From the NCBI GenBank assembly GCA_900546265.1, contig URCA01000004.1, positions 1-64,000 on the forward strand: 64,000 bases of DNA, in the 5' to 3' direction. The notes below the pieces were generated by a model. It had not been told where the DNA came from and made no database searches. It worked only from the letters and a program-made list of their open reading frames with translations. A program made the translations under genes and the position numbers. The DNA comes from an uncultured Oscillospiraceae bacterium. GTDB taxonomy: Bacteria > Bacillota > Clostridia > Oscillospirales > Acutalibacteraceae. Within the stretch, counting starts at the first letter, position 1. Each line of letters begins with the position of its first letter. Below, in pieces: positions 1 to 8,890 of the stretch.

Positions 1-564
1 GGCGTAGCCCAGGCTCCCCGCGCCGTAGTTGGTGATTTCCGCCAGCCATTTGTTGCCCGCCGTGTACACCTGGTAGATGATATTCGGGGGCGTTTCGGCG
101 CCGGGCTTCTGGACGTCGAAATAGGCATACCAGCTGTTGTCTTTGACCATCCGGTTGCTGTTGGCCTCGTCGAAGCGGTAAGGCGTATCCCTGGTGTCGA
201 TATGGACGGCGGCCCGGCTGGTGGCGCTACCGGCGATCCACCCGATACCGGGGACACCCGCGTCCTCGGCAGCAAGCAGGATTTCTCGGCCCTGATAGCG
301 CACTTCCTTGCCGTCTACCATGTGCCAGCAATTGATGTCCGCGGCCCGCCCCTCGGCGTGACGGCTGGCGTTCCGGTCGGTGCGGTAGCCGCTGGTGATG
401 ATGATTTTGGTGCAGTTCAGTCCGGTGTAGATAGCCTCCAGAAACGGCGGCAACCTATCGTCGATTTTGATTTCATCGTTGCCCGGCTCCGCGAACTCCC
501 GCACCTTAAAATGAGGTGAAAGCTGCGTGGCGCCGTCCTGTTTTCTGCTGTAGGTTTTAATCAT
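1..564 (-). CDS. Peptidase M15-type lysin (VanY-like D,D- or L,D-peptidase), partial
   Basis: The ATG at 564 is preceded by AGGAG, and the frame stays open to the window edge, so the C-terminus is missing. The protein starts MIKTYSRKQDG and carries a peptidase M15 core: an ITSGYRT stretch, a SRHAEGRAADI stretch with the His and Asp expected to bind zinc, and a later VHIDTR. This pattern is typical of M15_3/M15_4 phage endolysins and VanY-type carboxypeptidases, which cut peptidoglycan stem or cross-bridge peptides. After a linker comes a YQVYTAGNKWL module resembling repeats at the C-terminus of clostridial lysins, perhaps for wall binding. It is the last tail-proximal gene visible in the late operon, the usual place for a lysis enzyme. 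A holin is not visible and may lie to the left. Confidence 0.85.
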   Translation of the reverse strand, partial: MIKTYSRKQDGATQLSPHFKVREFAEPGNDEIKIDDRLPPFLEAIYTGLNCTKIIITSGYRTDRNASRHAEGRAADINCWHMVDGKEVRYQGREILLAAEDAGVPGIGWIAGSATSRAAVHIDTRDTPYRFDEANSNRMVKDNSWYAYFDVQKPGAETPPNIIYQVYTAGNKWLAEITNYGAGSLGYA

Positions 565-577
565 AATGATTCTCCTT

Positions 578-2380
578 TCATTTCCATCGCCCAATGATAT
601 TGGCGCTAAAATTTAGACTTTCCCCATTCCCGTTCGTATTGATAGAATAGTATCTAAAGGATATTTGGTTAAGTGTTTGGATACCTCTCCGTATGGTAAC
701 AGATGTCCAGTTTGCATAACGCCAGTACGTAACACCGCCGGTCACGCAATCGATACCCGTCACCAACGGAACCTCAACGTGAAACCCTAGATAATACATA
801 TTATCGTTTAATTTTTCAAATTGTATGGTATGCGATATACTGTTTGTCCACATGCATATTTTTCCGCTGTTCCACTTTTCATATTTCCAAATGCCGCTTG
901 TTCCGCGTTCGGTGACAAAGTCTGTAATCGGCAGATTGCCCTTATGCCACACATCATTTCCGTTCACCGTAACAGTATCATCAAACTTTGCGACCAAACT
1001 GCATCTAAAGCAATCCGCATCCTCTGCAACACCGCCAAATCGCCAGGAATGCAAGTCCGGGTTCCAATTAAAATCAACTGCCACTGTGGGAATATCCGCC
1101 GATACGGTGCTGGTTCCGCCCACTTTGTCCGTGGCGCTTATCGATAGTGCCCTGGTGGTATCCGTGCCGATGGACGTGATGTAATATACCTTATTTCCGG
1201 CCCCTTGCTCTGCGGAGCTGGCTTTTGTGGTGCCGTCCAGCTTTACTGCAATATCCGCCGTGTTGCTGTAGCCGGCAATCGATAAACCAAGCGTAAAGGA
1301 TACTTTTACGTCCGTCCCGTTGTCGTTGTCCGTCCATGTGCCGCCGGAATATACCCCGCGCACATAATTGAGATTGTTGATGCCAGGCACGCTGTACGGC
1401 TGTACTGTGATGCCCCTGATGGTGGAGTCTGTCCGCCCACGCTTATCTGTTGCCGTTATCGTGATAGTCTTAGCCCCGGCACTCAAAATGCCGGACGTCC
1501 AATCTGCACCGTTTCCGTTTCCTACGCCCGTAACGGCGTAGGAGGAGATCGAGCTGCCCGTACCAGGCGAGGCAGATGTGATAATTCTAGCCTTTGAGTA
1601 TCCGGCTACATAAATGCCTTTGCCGGATATCCAGTTATTGGAGTTTATCGGCGTTACCGTTACTCTACTGATGGATGGCTTTACACTGGATGCCGCCGAA
1701 GCTGTAAACCCTGCGGATTTTCTGCCGATCTCCGTGCTGCCGCTGTAAGTGATACAGGTGATGGTGCCGCTGCCTGATACCGCCGCCGGGATTTGATTAA
1801 GCAGCGGCGCGGGCGGAGTCCACGATACCGATGCACCCGTGGTTTTGGTGACAATAGTGCCGCTGGCGTTGCCAAATGCGTAAGACAGCGTGTGGGTAAA
1901 AGATGAGCTGGCCCGGTTGATGGTGATTGTGCCAGCCGATCCGATTGTAAAACCGCCAAAGGATAACGATGACGCGCGAGGGATGTTTGTAAGTGCCATG
2001 GAGCCGGACAAGGACATGGCACCTGGGGTATAGGATGCCTTTGTCATATCGATGGACGCGGCCACGGACATGGATTTTGTGCCGTCGCTGTTGTGGGCGA
2101 CTGTCGTCGTACCGCTGGCGATAGTGATGGACGAATTTGTGCCAAGCGTAAACTGCGGCGCACTGCTTTTAGATTGGCTGGATACCACGGTTCCGCCAAG
2201 GCTGATACTCCATCCAATCCGCCATTGCGCAAAATTCCAGCCGCCGGATTTCAGCGCCAGCGAATAGGATACTGATGAGGTGTTGCCATCAATGGATGTG
2301 CTGTTTTCCGTTATCGTCAGCGCCAAAGTAAATCCATTTGAGGTTGTCGCGGACGAAAACACCTTAGTTTGCAAAGCCAT
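578..2380 (-). CDS. DUF859-family phage tail/baseplate structural protein
   Basis: This 600-residue protein is rich in Ser, Thr, Gly and Ala and is predicted to be mostly beta structure. The N-terminal half contains motifs such as VAHNSDGTKS and LTNIPRAS, which are characteristic of DUF859 siphovirus proteins. These sit after the Tal protein and are thought to form part of the baseplate or host-contact fibre. The C-terminal part (from about residue 430) reads like a fibre tip, with VNGNDVWHKGNLPI, a connector common at the junction to a receptor-binding tip. The gene lies 1 base after the Tal gene and 13 bases before the lysin gene, so all three are in one operon. Host-range function is inferred from position and family. 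Confidence 0.8.
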   Translation of the reverse strand: MALQTKVFSSATTSNGFTLALTITENSTSIDGNTSSVSYSLALKSGGWNFAQWRIGWSISLGGTVVSSQSKSSAPQFTLGTNSSITIASGTTTVAHNSDGTKSMSVAASIDMTKASYTPGAMSLSGSMALTNIPRASSLSFGGFTIGSAGTITINRASSSFTHTLSYAFGNASGTIVTKTTGASVSWTPPAPLLNQIPAAVSGSGTITCITYSGSTEIGRKSAGFTASAASSVKPSISRVTVTPINSNNWISGKGIYVAGYSKARIITSASPGTGSSISSYAVTGVGNGNGADWTSGILSAGAKTITITATDKRGRTDSTIRGITVQPYSVPGINNLNYVRGVYSGGTWTDNDNGTDVKVSFTLGLSIAGYSNTADIAVKLDGTTKASSAEQGAGNKVYYITSIGTDTTRALSISATDKVGGTSTVSADIPTVAVDFNWNPDLHSWRFGGVAEDADCFRCSLVAKFDDTVTVNGNDVWHKGNLPITDFVTERGTSGIWKYEKWNSGKICMWTNSISHTIQFEKLNDNMYYLGFHVEVPLVTGIDCVTGGVTYWRYANWTSVTIRRGIQTLNQISFRYYSINTNGNGESLNFSANIIGRWK

Positions 2381-2381
2381 A

Positions 2382-4052
2382 TCAATCCACCGCCTTTATG
2401 CCGGATATGCTGCCGTTTGGTTGTACCGCCAAGGCCCCAGGCCCAAGCCGAAACCGCAATAGGTTAATTAGTTCCCAGGCTGTGGGCGTCCAAAAGGATT
2501 GTACGGAGCCGTCCGACATAACAAATTGGATTCTGTCGTTTGTTTGCTGGAGCCTGATAGGGCTGCCGGACTCGCCCAACTCCAGCGTACCGTTTCCGTA
2601 TCTCATGTATTGGTAGAGGGATTCAAACTTTTCTCGCGCATCGGCGGCGTTGGCGGAATTTTCGTCCGTTGCTGCCTGTATCTGGTCAAACCGTAAGGTA
2701 AATCCATCGGATAAAAGCTGTGCCGACATGGACACCTTTTCGTCCACTTGGCTGCCGGTAGTATATGTTTCCGACACCTCCGCCAATATCTCATCCTTGG
2801 TGGCCTCTATCCTGGATGATTCCTCAACAATTTGCCGCTGGACGTCCTCGCGCAGTTCGTCCGTTTCCTGTTTTGTGGCGTACGTTTCCGACACTTCCAT
2901 ACGGATGGCGTTTTTTGCCTGCGTAATCTGTGATTCGATCACCGCGTCCGTCTCGCCTTTGGTATACGTTTCAGCAACGCGGGCTATATTGGCATCCAGG
3001 TCGCGGCGTATCGTGTTGATTTTTCCGCGCTCCACGGCAATATCGTTACTGACCTGTATCTCAATTTTTTCTATGGCCCCAGTGATTTTAGCAGATACGC
3101 TGGATAGCGTCACCATGTTTAAATCCGGCCGCATGGGGTACTCCTTATATTCCACAACCCGATGCGCCACCCTGGTCTTCCGCCGCTTATCCAATAGCGT
3201 CACCACGTCATACAGCGCAATCGACATCTGGCCATATGGCGCACCAGCTTTGGCGATATCCACGACAGCGCACTCGTAAGAACGTACCGGGGCTGCCTGC
3301 ATTTTCAGCCGCTCCAGCGCATCGTCTTTCAGCGACTGCGGATCCGTGTACCTTTCGTCGGCCCACACAGCAGACACTAGCTTTTCGCTGTAGTCGGTAT
3401 TCTCTACATACTCCTTGCCGCCATTGACAGATGCGATTGATAACGGGAGGCCAGTTTCATCATCGATTTTACCGTATGGGTACAGCCGCGTAATAAAGTC
3501 CTTGCTGGATCCCTTCATGGCAAGCTCTTTGAGATTTAGCTCTTCTGTGAGATACACACCTGACGTCTGTATGTTTTCCGGCTTTATTACGGCCACCGTG
3601 CGGTCTATGGTATTCCATCGATAGCACACGCCATAGGTTTCCATAGCCTGCATAATCACATCATATCCCGTACATGCGTCCAGTTCGATCGTGCGCCGCG
3701 CGGTGACAAGATCCGCACCGCTGACTGTCCAGCCTGCGGGAATACACATGTCCAGCACCTGCGAAAGGGTCATGGTTTCGCTTGCAAAGTGGTAATATGC
3801 CTGTTCACGCAGCTCGTCCAAATCCAACTCGCAGTGGACTGTGGAGATATCGCGGCGCTCGTTTATGCTTTTTATGATATACCGGTTTCCTCCGTAGATT
3901 ACAGGGGTCTCCTCGAGGATATAATGATATGCTTCATGCTCCGGCGACAGGCTAAAGTCCAACGTGTCGGATCCCCCATATTTATGGGTGATATACAGCA
4001 CGTCACCCGGTAGGTCTACAGGGTTACCCAAAATAGTCAGCAATATTTCCAC
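2382..4052 (-). CDS. Tail-associated protein (Tal / prophage endopeptidase tail family)
   Basis: The 556-residue product resembles the N-terminal region of phage minor structural proteins (Tal). In Gram-positive siphoviruses these form the tip of the baseplate below Dit and help DNA enter the cell. The first 350 residues have the gp27-like ring fold signature, including GDVLYITHKYGG near the start and an RRTIELDACTGYDVI stretch. Residues about 350 to 480 are a long charged coiled-coil-like segment with repeated SETYATK / SETYTTG units. The short C-terminal part ends in a glycine-rich strand. It is 1 base downstream of dit and 1 base upstream of the DUF859 gene. No obvious peptidase catalytic motif was seen, so the endopeptidase part of the family name should not be taken as activity. 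Confidence 0.85.
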   Translation of the reverse strand: MEILLTILGNPVDLPGDVLYITHKYGGSDTLDFSLSPEHEAYHYILEETPVIYGGNRYIIKSINERRDISTVHCELDLDELREQAYYHFASETMTLSQVLDMCIPAGWTVSGADLVTARRTIELDACTGYDVIMQAMETYGVCYRWNTIDRTVAVIKPENIQTSGVYLTEELNLKELAMKGSSKDFITRLYPYGKIDDETGLPLSIASVNGGKEYVENTDYSEKLVSAVWADERYTDPQSLKDDALERLKMQAAPVRSYECAVVDIAKAGAPYGQMSIALYDVVTLLDKRRKTRVAHRVVEYKEYPMRPDLNMVTLSSVSAKITGAIEKIEIQVSNDIAVERGKINTIRRDLDANIARVAETYTKGETDAVIESQITQAKNAIRMEVSETYATKQETDELREDVQRQIVEESSRIEATKDEILAEVSETYTTGSQVDEKVSMSAQLLSDGFTLRFDQIQAATDENSANAADAREKFESLYQYMRYGNGTLELGESGSPIRLQQTNDRIQFVMSDGSVQSFWTPTAWELINLLRFRLGPGALAVQPNGSISGIKAVD

Positions 4053-4053
4053 C

Positions 4054-4725
4054 TCACAAAAATGTCGGGTAATAGGACACAGAAACCTGTATATCCCCGC
4101 TGAATGGTATCTGGTTGATTCCGGGCTGCAGACGCGGAAATTCCAAAAGGTCTGTGTCCATAAATTTGTTGATTCCGGCCTGTGTCACGGTTTTATCCAT
4201 TCCGTCTATGATGACGGGTACTCCAGCAGTCAAATTGGCAATGGTAATGCCGTATACTGTGCAGGATGGGGCGGCGGTGTTCGGAGTAACCGACAATCGG
4301 CATTCCGTCGGGATCGTGCTTTGGCATAGCACTGTAAACTCCCCCTGCGCAACCTGCGATGTGACCAACGGCAAATGGCGTATGGCATCCAGCGTGACGG
4401 TCAGCTCGGAAAGGGTATCCATAATTCTGTCCACGGTGGCGGATTGATAAATACAACGGTAAAAATAGCCGTCTGGCAGTTCTATTTCGCTTTGCTTGTA
4501 CAGTGCTTCCAGCAACAACGCCTCTTTTTCGGTGACCAGTTTAAGGGCTCCCCCACGAATGTGCATAGTCAGTGTCAGCGTCTTTGTGCCGATCTCCGTG
4601 TCCATCAACACGGGGAACGCGCTGTTATAGCCGGTAGTGACGGCATGCTGTATATTGGCAGGCGACACTTTGTAGGTCAGCAGGCTTCCGCCGAACTCGC
4701 CGATTTCTACGCCGTTGATGGTCAT
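4054..4725 (-). CDS. Distal tail protein (Dit)
   Basis: This 223-residue protein begins MTINGVEIGEFGGSLLTYKV and has the size and layout of siphovirus Dit proteins. Dit forms a hexameric ring at the end of the tail tube and anchors Tal and receptor-binding proteins. The N-terminal belt domain covers roughly residues 1 to 120 and the galectin-like C-terminal domain the rest, ending in a beta-rich NQIPFSGDIQVSVSYYP segment. The start codon overlaps the tape measure stop by 4 bases (ATGA), so translation is probably coupled. The order tape measure, Dit, Tal matches that of Gram-positive siphoviruses. Confidence rests on family-like sequence plus position. Confidence 0.85.
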   Translation of the reverse strand: MTINGVEIGEFGGSLLTYKVSPANIQHAVTTGYNSAFPVLMDTEIGTKTLTLTMHIRGGALKLVTEKEALLLEALYKQSEIELPDGYFYRCIYQSATVDRIMDTLSELTVTLDAIRHLPLVTSQVAQGEFTVLCQSTIPTECRLSVTPNTAAPSCTVYGITIANLTAGVPVIIDGMDKTVTQAGINKFMDTDLLEFPRLQPGINQIPFSGDIQVSVSYYPTFL

Positions 4726-6749
4726 GCTTCAAACCCCATTTCCTGCGATACGTATGGTGTCAGGACAATGGCCGCCTCGCGGCCGTCGAAATTAATTGTG
4801 GCACGCAGCATGCCGCTGCCAGGTACAAACCCAGCATCCCTAAGCCCTTTCGCCCAGGCTGCCGCCATAGCACCGTAGTCGGGCGCAGAGAATCCGGTCG
4901 CCATACCATCCAGTCCGCCTACAGCGGTAAACAGGGCGTTTTCCTCCCGCGTCAGCACCCTCTCCCCGTAGTCCAGATAGGCCGGAAAGTAGTCTCCCGG
5001 AACAAAATCCATGCCCTTTTTCAGCCGGGGGATCAGCGGAATGTTTACTCCCTTGCCCCCCACCAGCGGCACCCAATCCGGCACTTTGATTTTATTCAGG
5101 CCTTTTATAAAACCGTTCAGGGCGTCGACGATAAAGTTGATAGGCAGCTTTACAGCGCCTTTGATACCGTCCCAAATATTCTTAAAAATATTTTTGACGT
5201 TCTCCCAGACTCCCTTCCAGTTGCCGGTAAAGACGTTTTTTACAAAGTCGATGATATTTTGAAAAATATCCTTTATCCGCCCGAATTGCTCTTTGATATA
5301 CGATGCGATGCCGCCGACAACCTCGTTGACCACGGCGAGCAACGTGCTGAATCCGTTTTTCAGCGGCTCGATGGCAACCTTCAGCAGCAGTTTGACCATC
5401 TCTATGATGACGTCGAGGATCGGCTTGATGGCGTCCAGCAAATCGATTAATGGCGGCAAAATGGTTTTGACTAAATCCAGGATCGGGGGCAGCAGAGCGT
5501 CCATCAAATCCAGGATTACCGGCATCAAATCGGATATCAAATCCGTCACCGGCGGCAAGATGTCGTTAAACAAATCCACCAGGGCGGGCATGAGCTTGTT
5601 GGCCAGTTCACCGATGGGCGGGCCGAGCTGCTGAAATAAGTCCATCAGTAGCGGCAGTGCCTGGTCGATGATGGGGGCCAGCTGCCCAAACAGGTCTATC
5701 GCCGCATTCTTCAGCTCGTTCAAAATGCGGTTGAATTTTTCGGCACTGGTCTCGCTGACCTTGTCAAACGCCTCACCGACAACATCCGCATTTGTGCCCA
5801 TGGCGGCTAGGTTGTCGGTGTATTGCTTGGCGTTTTCCCCGGACATGGCCAGGGCAGCCTTGCCAGCCTCGAGGGAGCCAAACATGTCCAGCAGGGATTT
5901 GCCGTTTTTCTTTGCCGATTTATCCATCAGCCCCAGGACATCGTTCAACGGAACGCCGTCTTTCATCATGTCCTGGAAGGATTTCCCGGCATATTTCGTC
6001 CCCTTGGCGGCGTCGGCCAGAGCCTTTTGCGCGTTGGTGCCCTGTTTCCCCAGCTCGGCGAACAGCTGATTAAGCTGGGTGGTAGCGGTGGCCGTCGGAG
6101 TGCCTTGTGCTGTCATGGTGGCCAGCGCGGCCCCCACCTGTTCGAATTTAACACCCATGGATGCGGCAGTAGGCGTTACCTGCGCCAATGATGCGCCCAG
6201 CTCGTTGACTGTCGTGATGCCCTTGTTTTGGGTCTGCATCAGAATTTTATGGATTTTGTCCGTCTCGGACACATCCATCTTATAGGCGTTAAGTACCTTG
6301 GCCGTGGATGTAACAGCGGTGTCGACATCGGTAAATCCGGATTTTGCCAGCTTTGTACAGCTTTCCAGATAGGCCATCATATCGCCGCCGTCATCGCCGA
6401 GCTGGACGCCGGCGGACAGGGCATTATACATGGTGTTGGACAGGTCTGCGGCGGCAATCCCGGATTTATTGGATAGGTCTAGGATCTTTTTTTGCAGGCC
6501 ATCCATGTCGACCGACGTGGTGTCTATCAACGTAGACGCCTTAGCCATGCCGCTCTCAAACTCGCTGCCGAATTTGATGGCTGCACCGCCGGCGGCGACC
6601 AGCGCACCGCCAATGGCCAGGCCGGCGGTTTTGGCGACGCCGGCAATTTTGCCTCCGGCAGAGGAAACCTTTCCCTCGGCCCCCTTCATATCCGCTTCGA
6701 CATACTTATCGTCAATGCGGACGTAATATTTGACCTTGTTCTCAGCCAT
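4722..6749 (-). CDS. Tail tape measure protein
   Basis: This is the longest tail gene, about 675 residues. The N-terminal 350 residues match the TP901/TIGR01760 tape measure core, with segments such as GVQLGDDGGDMMAY, a repeated SMGVKFEQVGAALA-type stretch and KTAGLAIGGALVAAGGAA, a hydrophobic Ala/Gly helix. Residues about 360 to 470 consist of repeated LLPPxxDL / LMPxLxDL heptad-like units of the kind seen in tape measures that set tail length. A hydrophobic C-terminal part ends near Dit. An in-frame GTG exists at 6758, but the ATG at 6749 sits at proper distance from GGCAGGTG, so that start is preferred. Tape measure length would make this a short flexible tail, if the usual length rule applies. 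Confidence 0.9.
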   Translation of the reverse strand: MAENKVKYYVRIDDKYVEADMKGAEGKVSSAGGKIAGVAKTAGLAIGGALVAAGGAAIKFGSEFESGMAKASTLIDTTSVDMDGLQKKILDLSNKSGIAAADLSNTMYNALSAGVQLGDDGGDMMAYLESCTKLAKSGFTDVDTAVTSTAKVLNAYKMDVSETDKIHKILMQTQNKGITTVNELGASLAQVTPTAASMGVKFEQVGAALATMTAQGTPTATATTQLNQLFAELGKQGTNAQKALADAAKGTKYAGKSFQDMMKDGVPLNDVLGLMDKSAKKNGKSLLDMFGSLEAGKAALAMSGENAKQYTDNLAAMGTNADVVGEAFDKVSETSAEKFNRILNELKNAAIDLFGQLAPIIDQALPLLMDLFQQLGPPIGELANKLMPALVDLFNDILPPVTDLISDLMPVILDLMDALLPPILDLVKTILPPLIDLLDAIKPILDVIIEMVKLLLKVAIEPLKNGFSTLLAVVNEVVGGIASYIKEQFGRIKDIFQNIIDFVKNVFTGNWKGVWENVKNIFKNIWDGIKGAVKLPINFIVDALNGFIKGLNKIKVPDWVPLVGGKGVNIPLIPRLKKGMDFVPGDYFPAYLDYGERVLTREENALFTAVGGLDGMATGFSAPDYGAMAAAWAKGLRDAGFVPGSGMLRATINFDGREAAIVLTPYVSQEMGFEA

Positions 6750-6790
6750 CGATCGCACCTGCCTTTATTGGATAAGCAGGCGCTGGCTCG

Positions 6791-6958
6791 CTACGTTTTC
6801 GTGCGGCGGATCGGCTCTGTCTCGGTCTCGTCTATATGTAATTTGATAATGGCCCCGCAGCGGGGGCACTTGATTTCCCCTACCACAACAGTGGCGCGCA
6901 GTAGCAGCTTGCCCGGCCGTCTGTCGGTGGCACAATGTGGGCACCGGATATCTTTCAA
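6791..6958 (-). CDS. com: Com-family zinc-finger translational regulator (orphan, no mom visible)
   Basis: A 55-residue protein with two Cys pairs, RCPHC near the start and KCPRCGA about 25 residues later. This is the layout of phage Mu Com, which binds mom mRNA and lets it be translated. The start is read as TTG at 6958, because that TTG overlaps the stop of the Gp15-like gene (TTGA) and gives the KDIRC N-terminus seen in Com proteins. A longer in-frame ATG at 6991 exists but lies inside the neighbour. In Mu, com sits with the DNA-modification gene mom at the right end. Here it is embedded between the tail chaperone and tape measure genes, and no mom-like gene is visible in the window. Confidence 0.7.
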   Translation of the reverse strand: MKDIRCPHCATDRRPGKLLLRATVVVGEIKCPRCGAIIKLHIDETETEPIRRTKT

Positions 6959-7551
6959 GATTTTTCTGCCTGCCTTTCCAGCGCTACCCAAAGTTTTTCC
7001 AGACCGGCCGCGAGGTCGTCGCCGGATGCTCCGGGCAGGGCGTAATATTGCTTCAGCTCCGCCAGTGCCCGGATCTCCTTTTGATTTTGTGCGGTGGGCG
7101 CCGGCATGTCACGCTGTCGGATCTCCATGACCTCTCGCATTTTCGTACCTTTTGGCAGGCCCTGGAACAGGGCCATAAACTCCCACCAGGACAGGCGGTC
7201 GGCTTGCTTGCGCAGATTGATGCCGTATGCTTGCCAAAACGATGCATACAGCAGATCCGCGTCCAGATTAAAATCAAACGCCCGCACGCTTCCGCCTCGC
7301 CCGCGACGATGGGGACGGAAGACGTACTCATCGAAAATCCGCTGCAGCAGCTCGCCCTGCTCGGCCAGCGAAAGACAGGCGGCGCGGGGCGCAAGGCAAG
7401 ATATCATCCAAGGGACGCGGTCGCCGTCTGGTACAGCCGGATCGGTGCGGATGGCCAGCGCCTTGAGGACAGATGCGCAGGTCAACCGGAGCCGATACCG
7501 TTTTCCGCCGTGCGATATGCGGCGTGGAAGTTTTTCAAACAGCGCCGTCAT
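6955..7551 (-). CDS. Phage Gp15-family protein (tail assembly chaperone-associated)
   Basis: The 198-residue product matches bacteriophage Gp15-family proteins (PF06854), found between the tail chaperone and tape measure in many Bacillota prophages. It opens with MTALFEKLPRRI and carries an acidic/aromatic core with DFNLDADLLYASFWQAYG, the part most typical of the family. The start overlaps the previous stop by 4 bases (ATGA). It therefore occupies the place of the second, often frameshift-made, tail chaperone of other siphoviruses, but here it is an independent coupled gene. The function as a chaperone that coats the tape measure during assembly is inferred from position. Confidence 0.75.
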   Translation of the reverse strand: MTALFEKLPRRISHGGKRYRLRLTCASVLKALAIRTDPAVPDGDRVPWMISCLAPRAACLSLAEQGELLQRIFDEYVFRPHRRGRGGSVRAFDFNLDADLLYASFWQAYGINLRKQADRLSWWEFMALFQGLPKGTKMREVMEIRQRDMPAPTAQNQKEIRALAELKQYYALPGASGDDLAAGLEKLWVALERQAEKS

Positions 7552-7985
7552 CGTCCGTGACGATGGGCCTGCCGAATGTTATACCGGCTAGCCGCTTGCT
7601 GACGCATGGCCTCCGCACTCCGTCGGATTTCGGGGACGATCACGTCTTCGATATACGGAAAAACCGCCACGGCCATCTCCGCATAGGCGTCCTCGTAGAA
7701 ATCCAAAATTTCGGCCGCCCCGTCATCGCCGAAGACCAATCCGAGTAGAGACAGGACGGCGTCGCCAAACAGGGACAAAACCTCCTGCGCACCGGCGTCG
7801 GACGGGTCGGCAACCTGCTGGGCCGCCTTTTGCGCCGCTATGACAGCGTTATACCTCCGGTTAAACTCCATTACCACCTTGTCGGGGGTGATGGAGGCGG
7901 GAATCTCCTTGACGGTGGCCCCTGTCTCGTCCACCAGTTCCAGTGACTCGGTGATTTTTTTAGCGCGTCCTACTTTATATCCCAT
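7548..7985 (-). CDS. Putative tail assembly chaperone
   Basis: This 145-residue, mostly helical, Ala-rich and acidic protein lies directly after the tail tube gene, the usual location of the G-type tail assembly chaperone of siphoviruses. The AGGAGG at 6 to 7 bases before the ATG is strong. The N-terminal GYKVGRAKKITESLELVDE segment and the helical middle with SLLGLVFGDDGAAEILDFYED resemble tail chaperones of clostridial prophages. I found no slippery heptamer at the end. Instead the stop overlaps the next start as ATGA. Role is inferred from size, composition and neighbours. Confidence 0.65.
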   Translation of the reverse strand: MGYKVGRAKKITESLELVDETGATVKEIPASITPDKVVMEFNRRYNAVIAAQKAAQQVADPSDAGAQEVLSLFGDAVLSLLGLVFGDDGAAEILDFYEDAYAEMAVAVFPYIEDVIVPEIRRSAEAMRQQAASRYNIRQAHRHGR

Positions 7986-8042
7986 CTATCCTGCCTCCTT
8001 AATATGGGGAGGAGGGGCAGCCTCCAGGCTGCCCCTCCAGCA

Positions 8043-8495
8043 TCATTGCAAAGACACCGTCTCAAACGTCGGCTTGCCGTTGCAGTGGATCGTCAGCGTG
8101 ACCGCGTTGGGCTGGTTGGCGTCGCCGCCAGCATCAGTGATGTTGGCCAGCGTCACATTCATCACCATGGCCTGGTTGCCGCGTACCAGCCGCATCTTGG
8201 CCTTGCGCGCATCGCCGAGACCGTATTGCACCTCGGGGTCAAAAATATAGTCGTTGACGGGGTCGCCATTTTTACGGTCGCCGGTAAAGGTGACCGTAAA
8301 CTGTGCGCCGGTCACCTCGGTCGACGCCCAGCCGCCGTCCGCTAAATAGGTGGCCTGGTACAAAACCTCATTGAGAGACTGAGCGAGATTTTTAAACATA
8401 CGCCCCATGTCGCTCCAGGTCGGCTCGGTATGCGGGGCCTCCGAGGTATCAAGCTCACACTTGATACCATAGTTGATTTCCAGTTGCGTTGCCAT
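8043..8495 (-). CDS. Major tail tube protein
   Basis: A 150-residue beta-rich protein that would polymerise into the tail tube. It opens MATQLEINYGIKC, and the C-terminal part (FDPEVQYGLGDARKAKMRLVR and a terminal strand with TIHCNGKPTF) resembles phage tail tube proteins of Bacillota. The ATG at 8495 is preferred over the one at 8501, because AGGAGG ends 6 bases before it and the upstream ATG overlaps that spacing. The gene lies between connector/minor capsid genes and the tail chaperone, as in other siphoviruses. Confidence 0.75.
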   Translation of the reverse strand: MATQLEINYGIKCELDTSEAPHTEPTWSDMGRMFKNLAQSLNEVLYQATYLADGGWASTEVTGAQFTVTFTGDRKNGDPVNDYIFDPEVQYGLGDARKAKMRLVRGNQAMVMNVTLANITDAGGDANQPNAVTLTIHCNGKPTFETVSLQ

Positions 8496-8510
8496 GTGCA
8501 TCCTCCTAGA

Positions 8511-8888
8511 CTAGATGTAATAATAGACGTAGACGACGGCGGTGTAGATGGTCATCCCCCCAGGGGATTCGAATGTTACAAACTGCGGGTCGGATTCCGC
8601 CTCATACAGTAGGATTTGCCCGCTGTCCACCGGCGGAAACTCCCGCAGCGCCTCCAGCTTGCGGCAGACGACCGCCAGCCTGTCAAACGATCGTTTTTGT
8701 GTGTCCTTGCACAGCAGTTGCAGCGTCAAATGCCGCCGGGAGCTGCCATCCAAATACCGGGCGTCTGCCGCGCCGCCAGCCACCTGCAGCGTCATGCCGC
8801 CCTCCGGTGGTAAAACGCCGATGGTGACAGATTCCTCCGGCCGCAGCAGCTGCGCCGTCATCTCCAATATTTGCGTGGCCGTCTCCAT
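8511..8888 (-). CDS. Minor capsid / tail terminator-like protein
   Basis: The 125-residue product starts METATQILEMTAQ. It fits the minor capsid protein of the Minor_capsid_3-type group, which in structural terms equals a tail terminator or completion protein. The start at 8888 is chosen because the stop of the upstream gene (TAA) is 2 bases away and a GGAGGGG ribosome site precedes it. Visible features are an N-terminal helix, a strand GVLPPEGGMTLQV, an aromatic DPQFVTFESPGG stretch, and a hydrophobic tail YTAVVYVYYYI. It is one of three short connector genes in a row between the head and tail modules. Confidence 0.6.
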   Translation of the reverse strand: METATQILEMTAQLLRPEESVTIGVLPPEGGMTLQVAGGAADARYLDGSSRRHLTLQLLCKDTQKRSFDRLAVVCRKLEALREFPPVDSGQILLYEAESDPQFVTFESPGGMTIYTAVVYVYYYI

Positions 8889-8890
8889 CT

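Noticed and set aside
7548..7560. Programmed frameshift between tail chaperone and Gp15-like gene
   Set aside because: No slippery heptamer seen; the genes overlap as ATGA, so simple coupling explains the arrangement.
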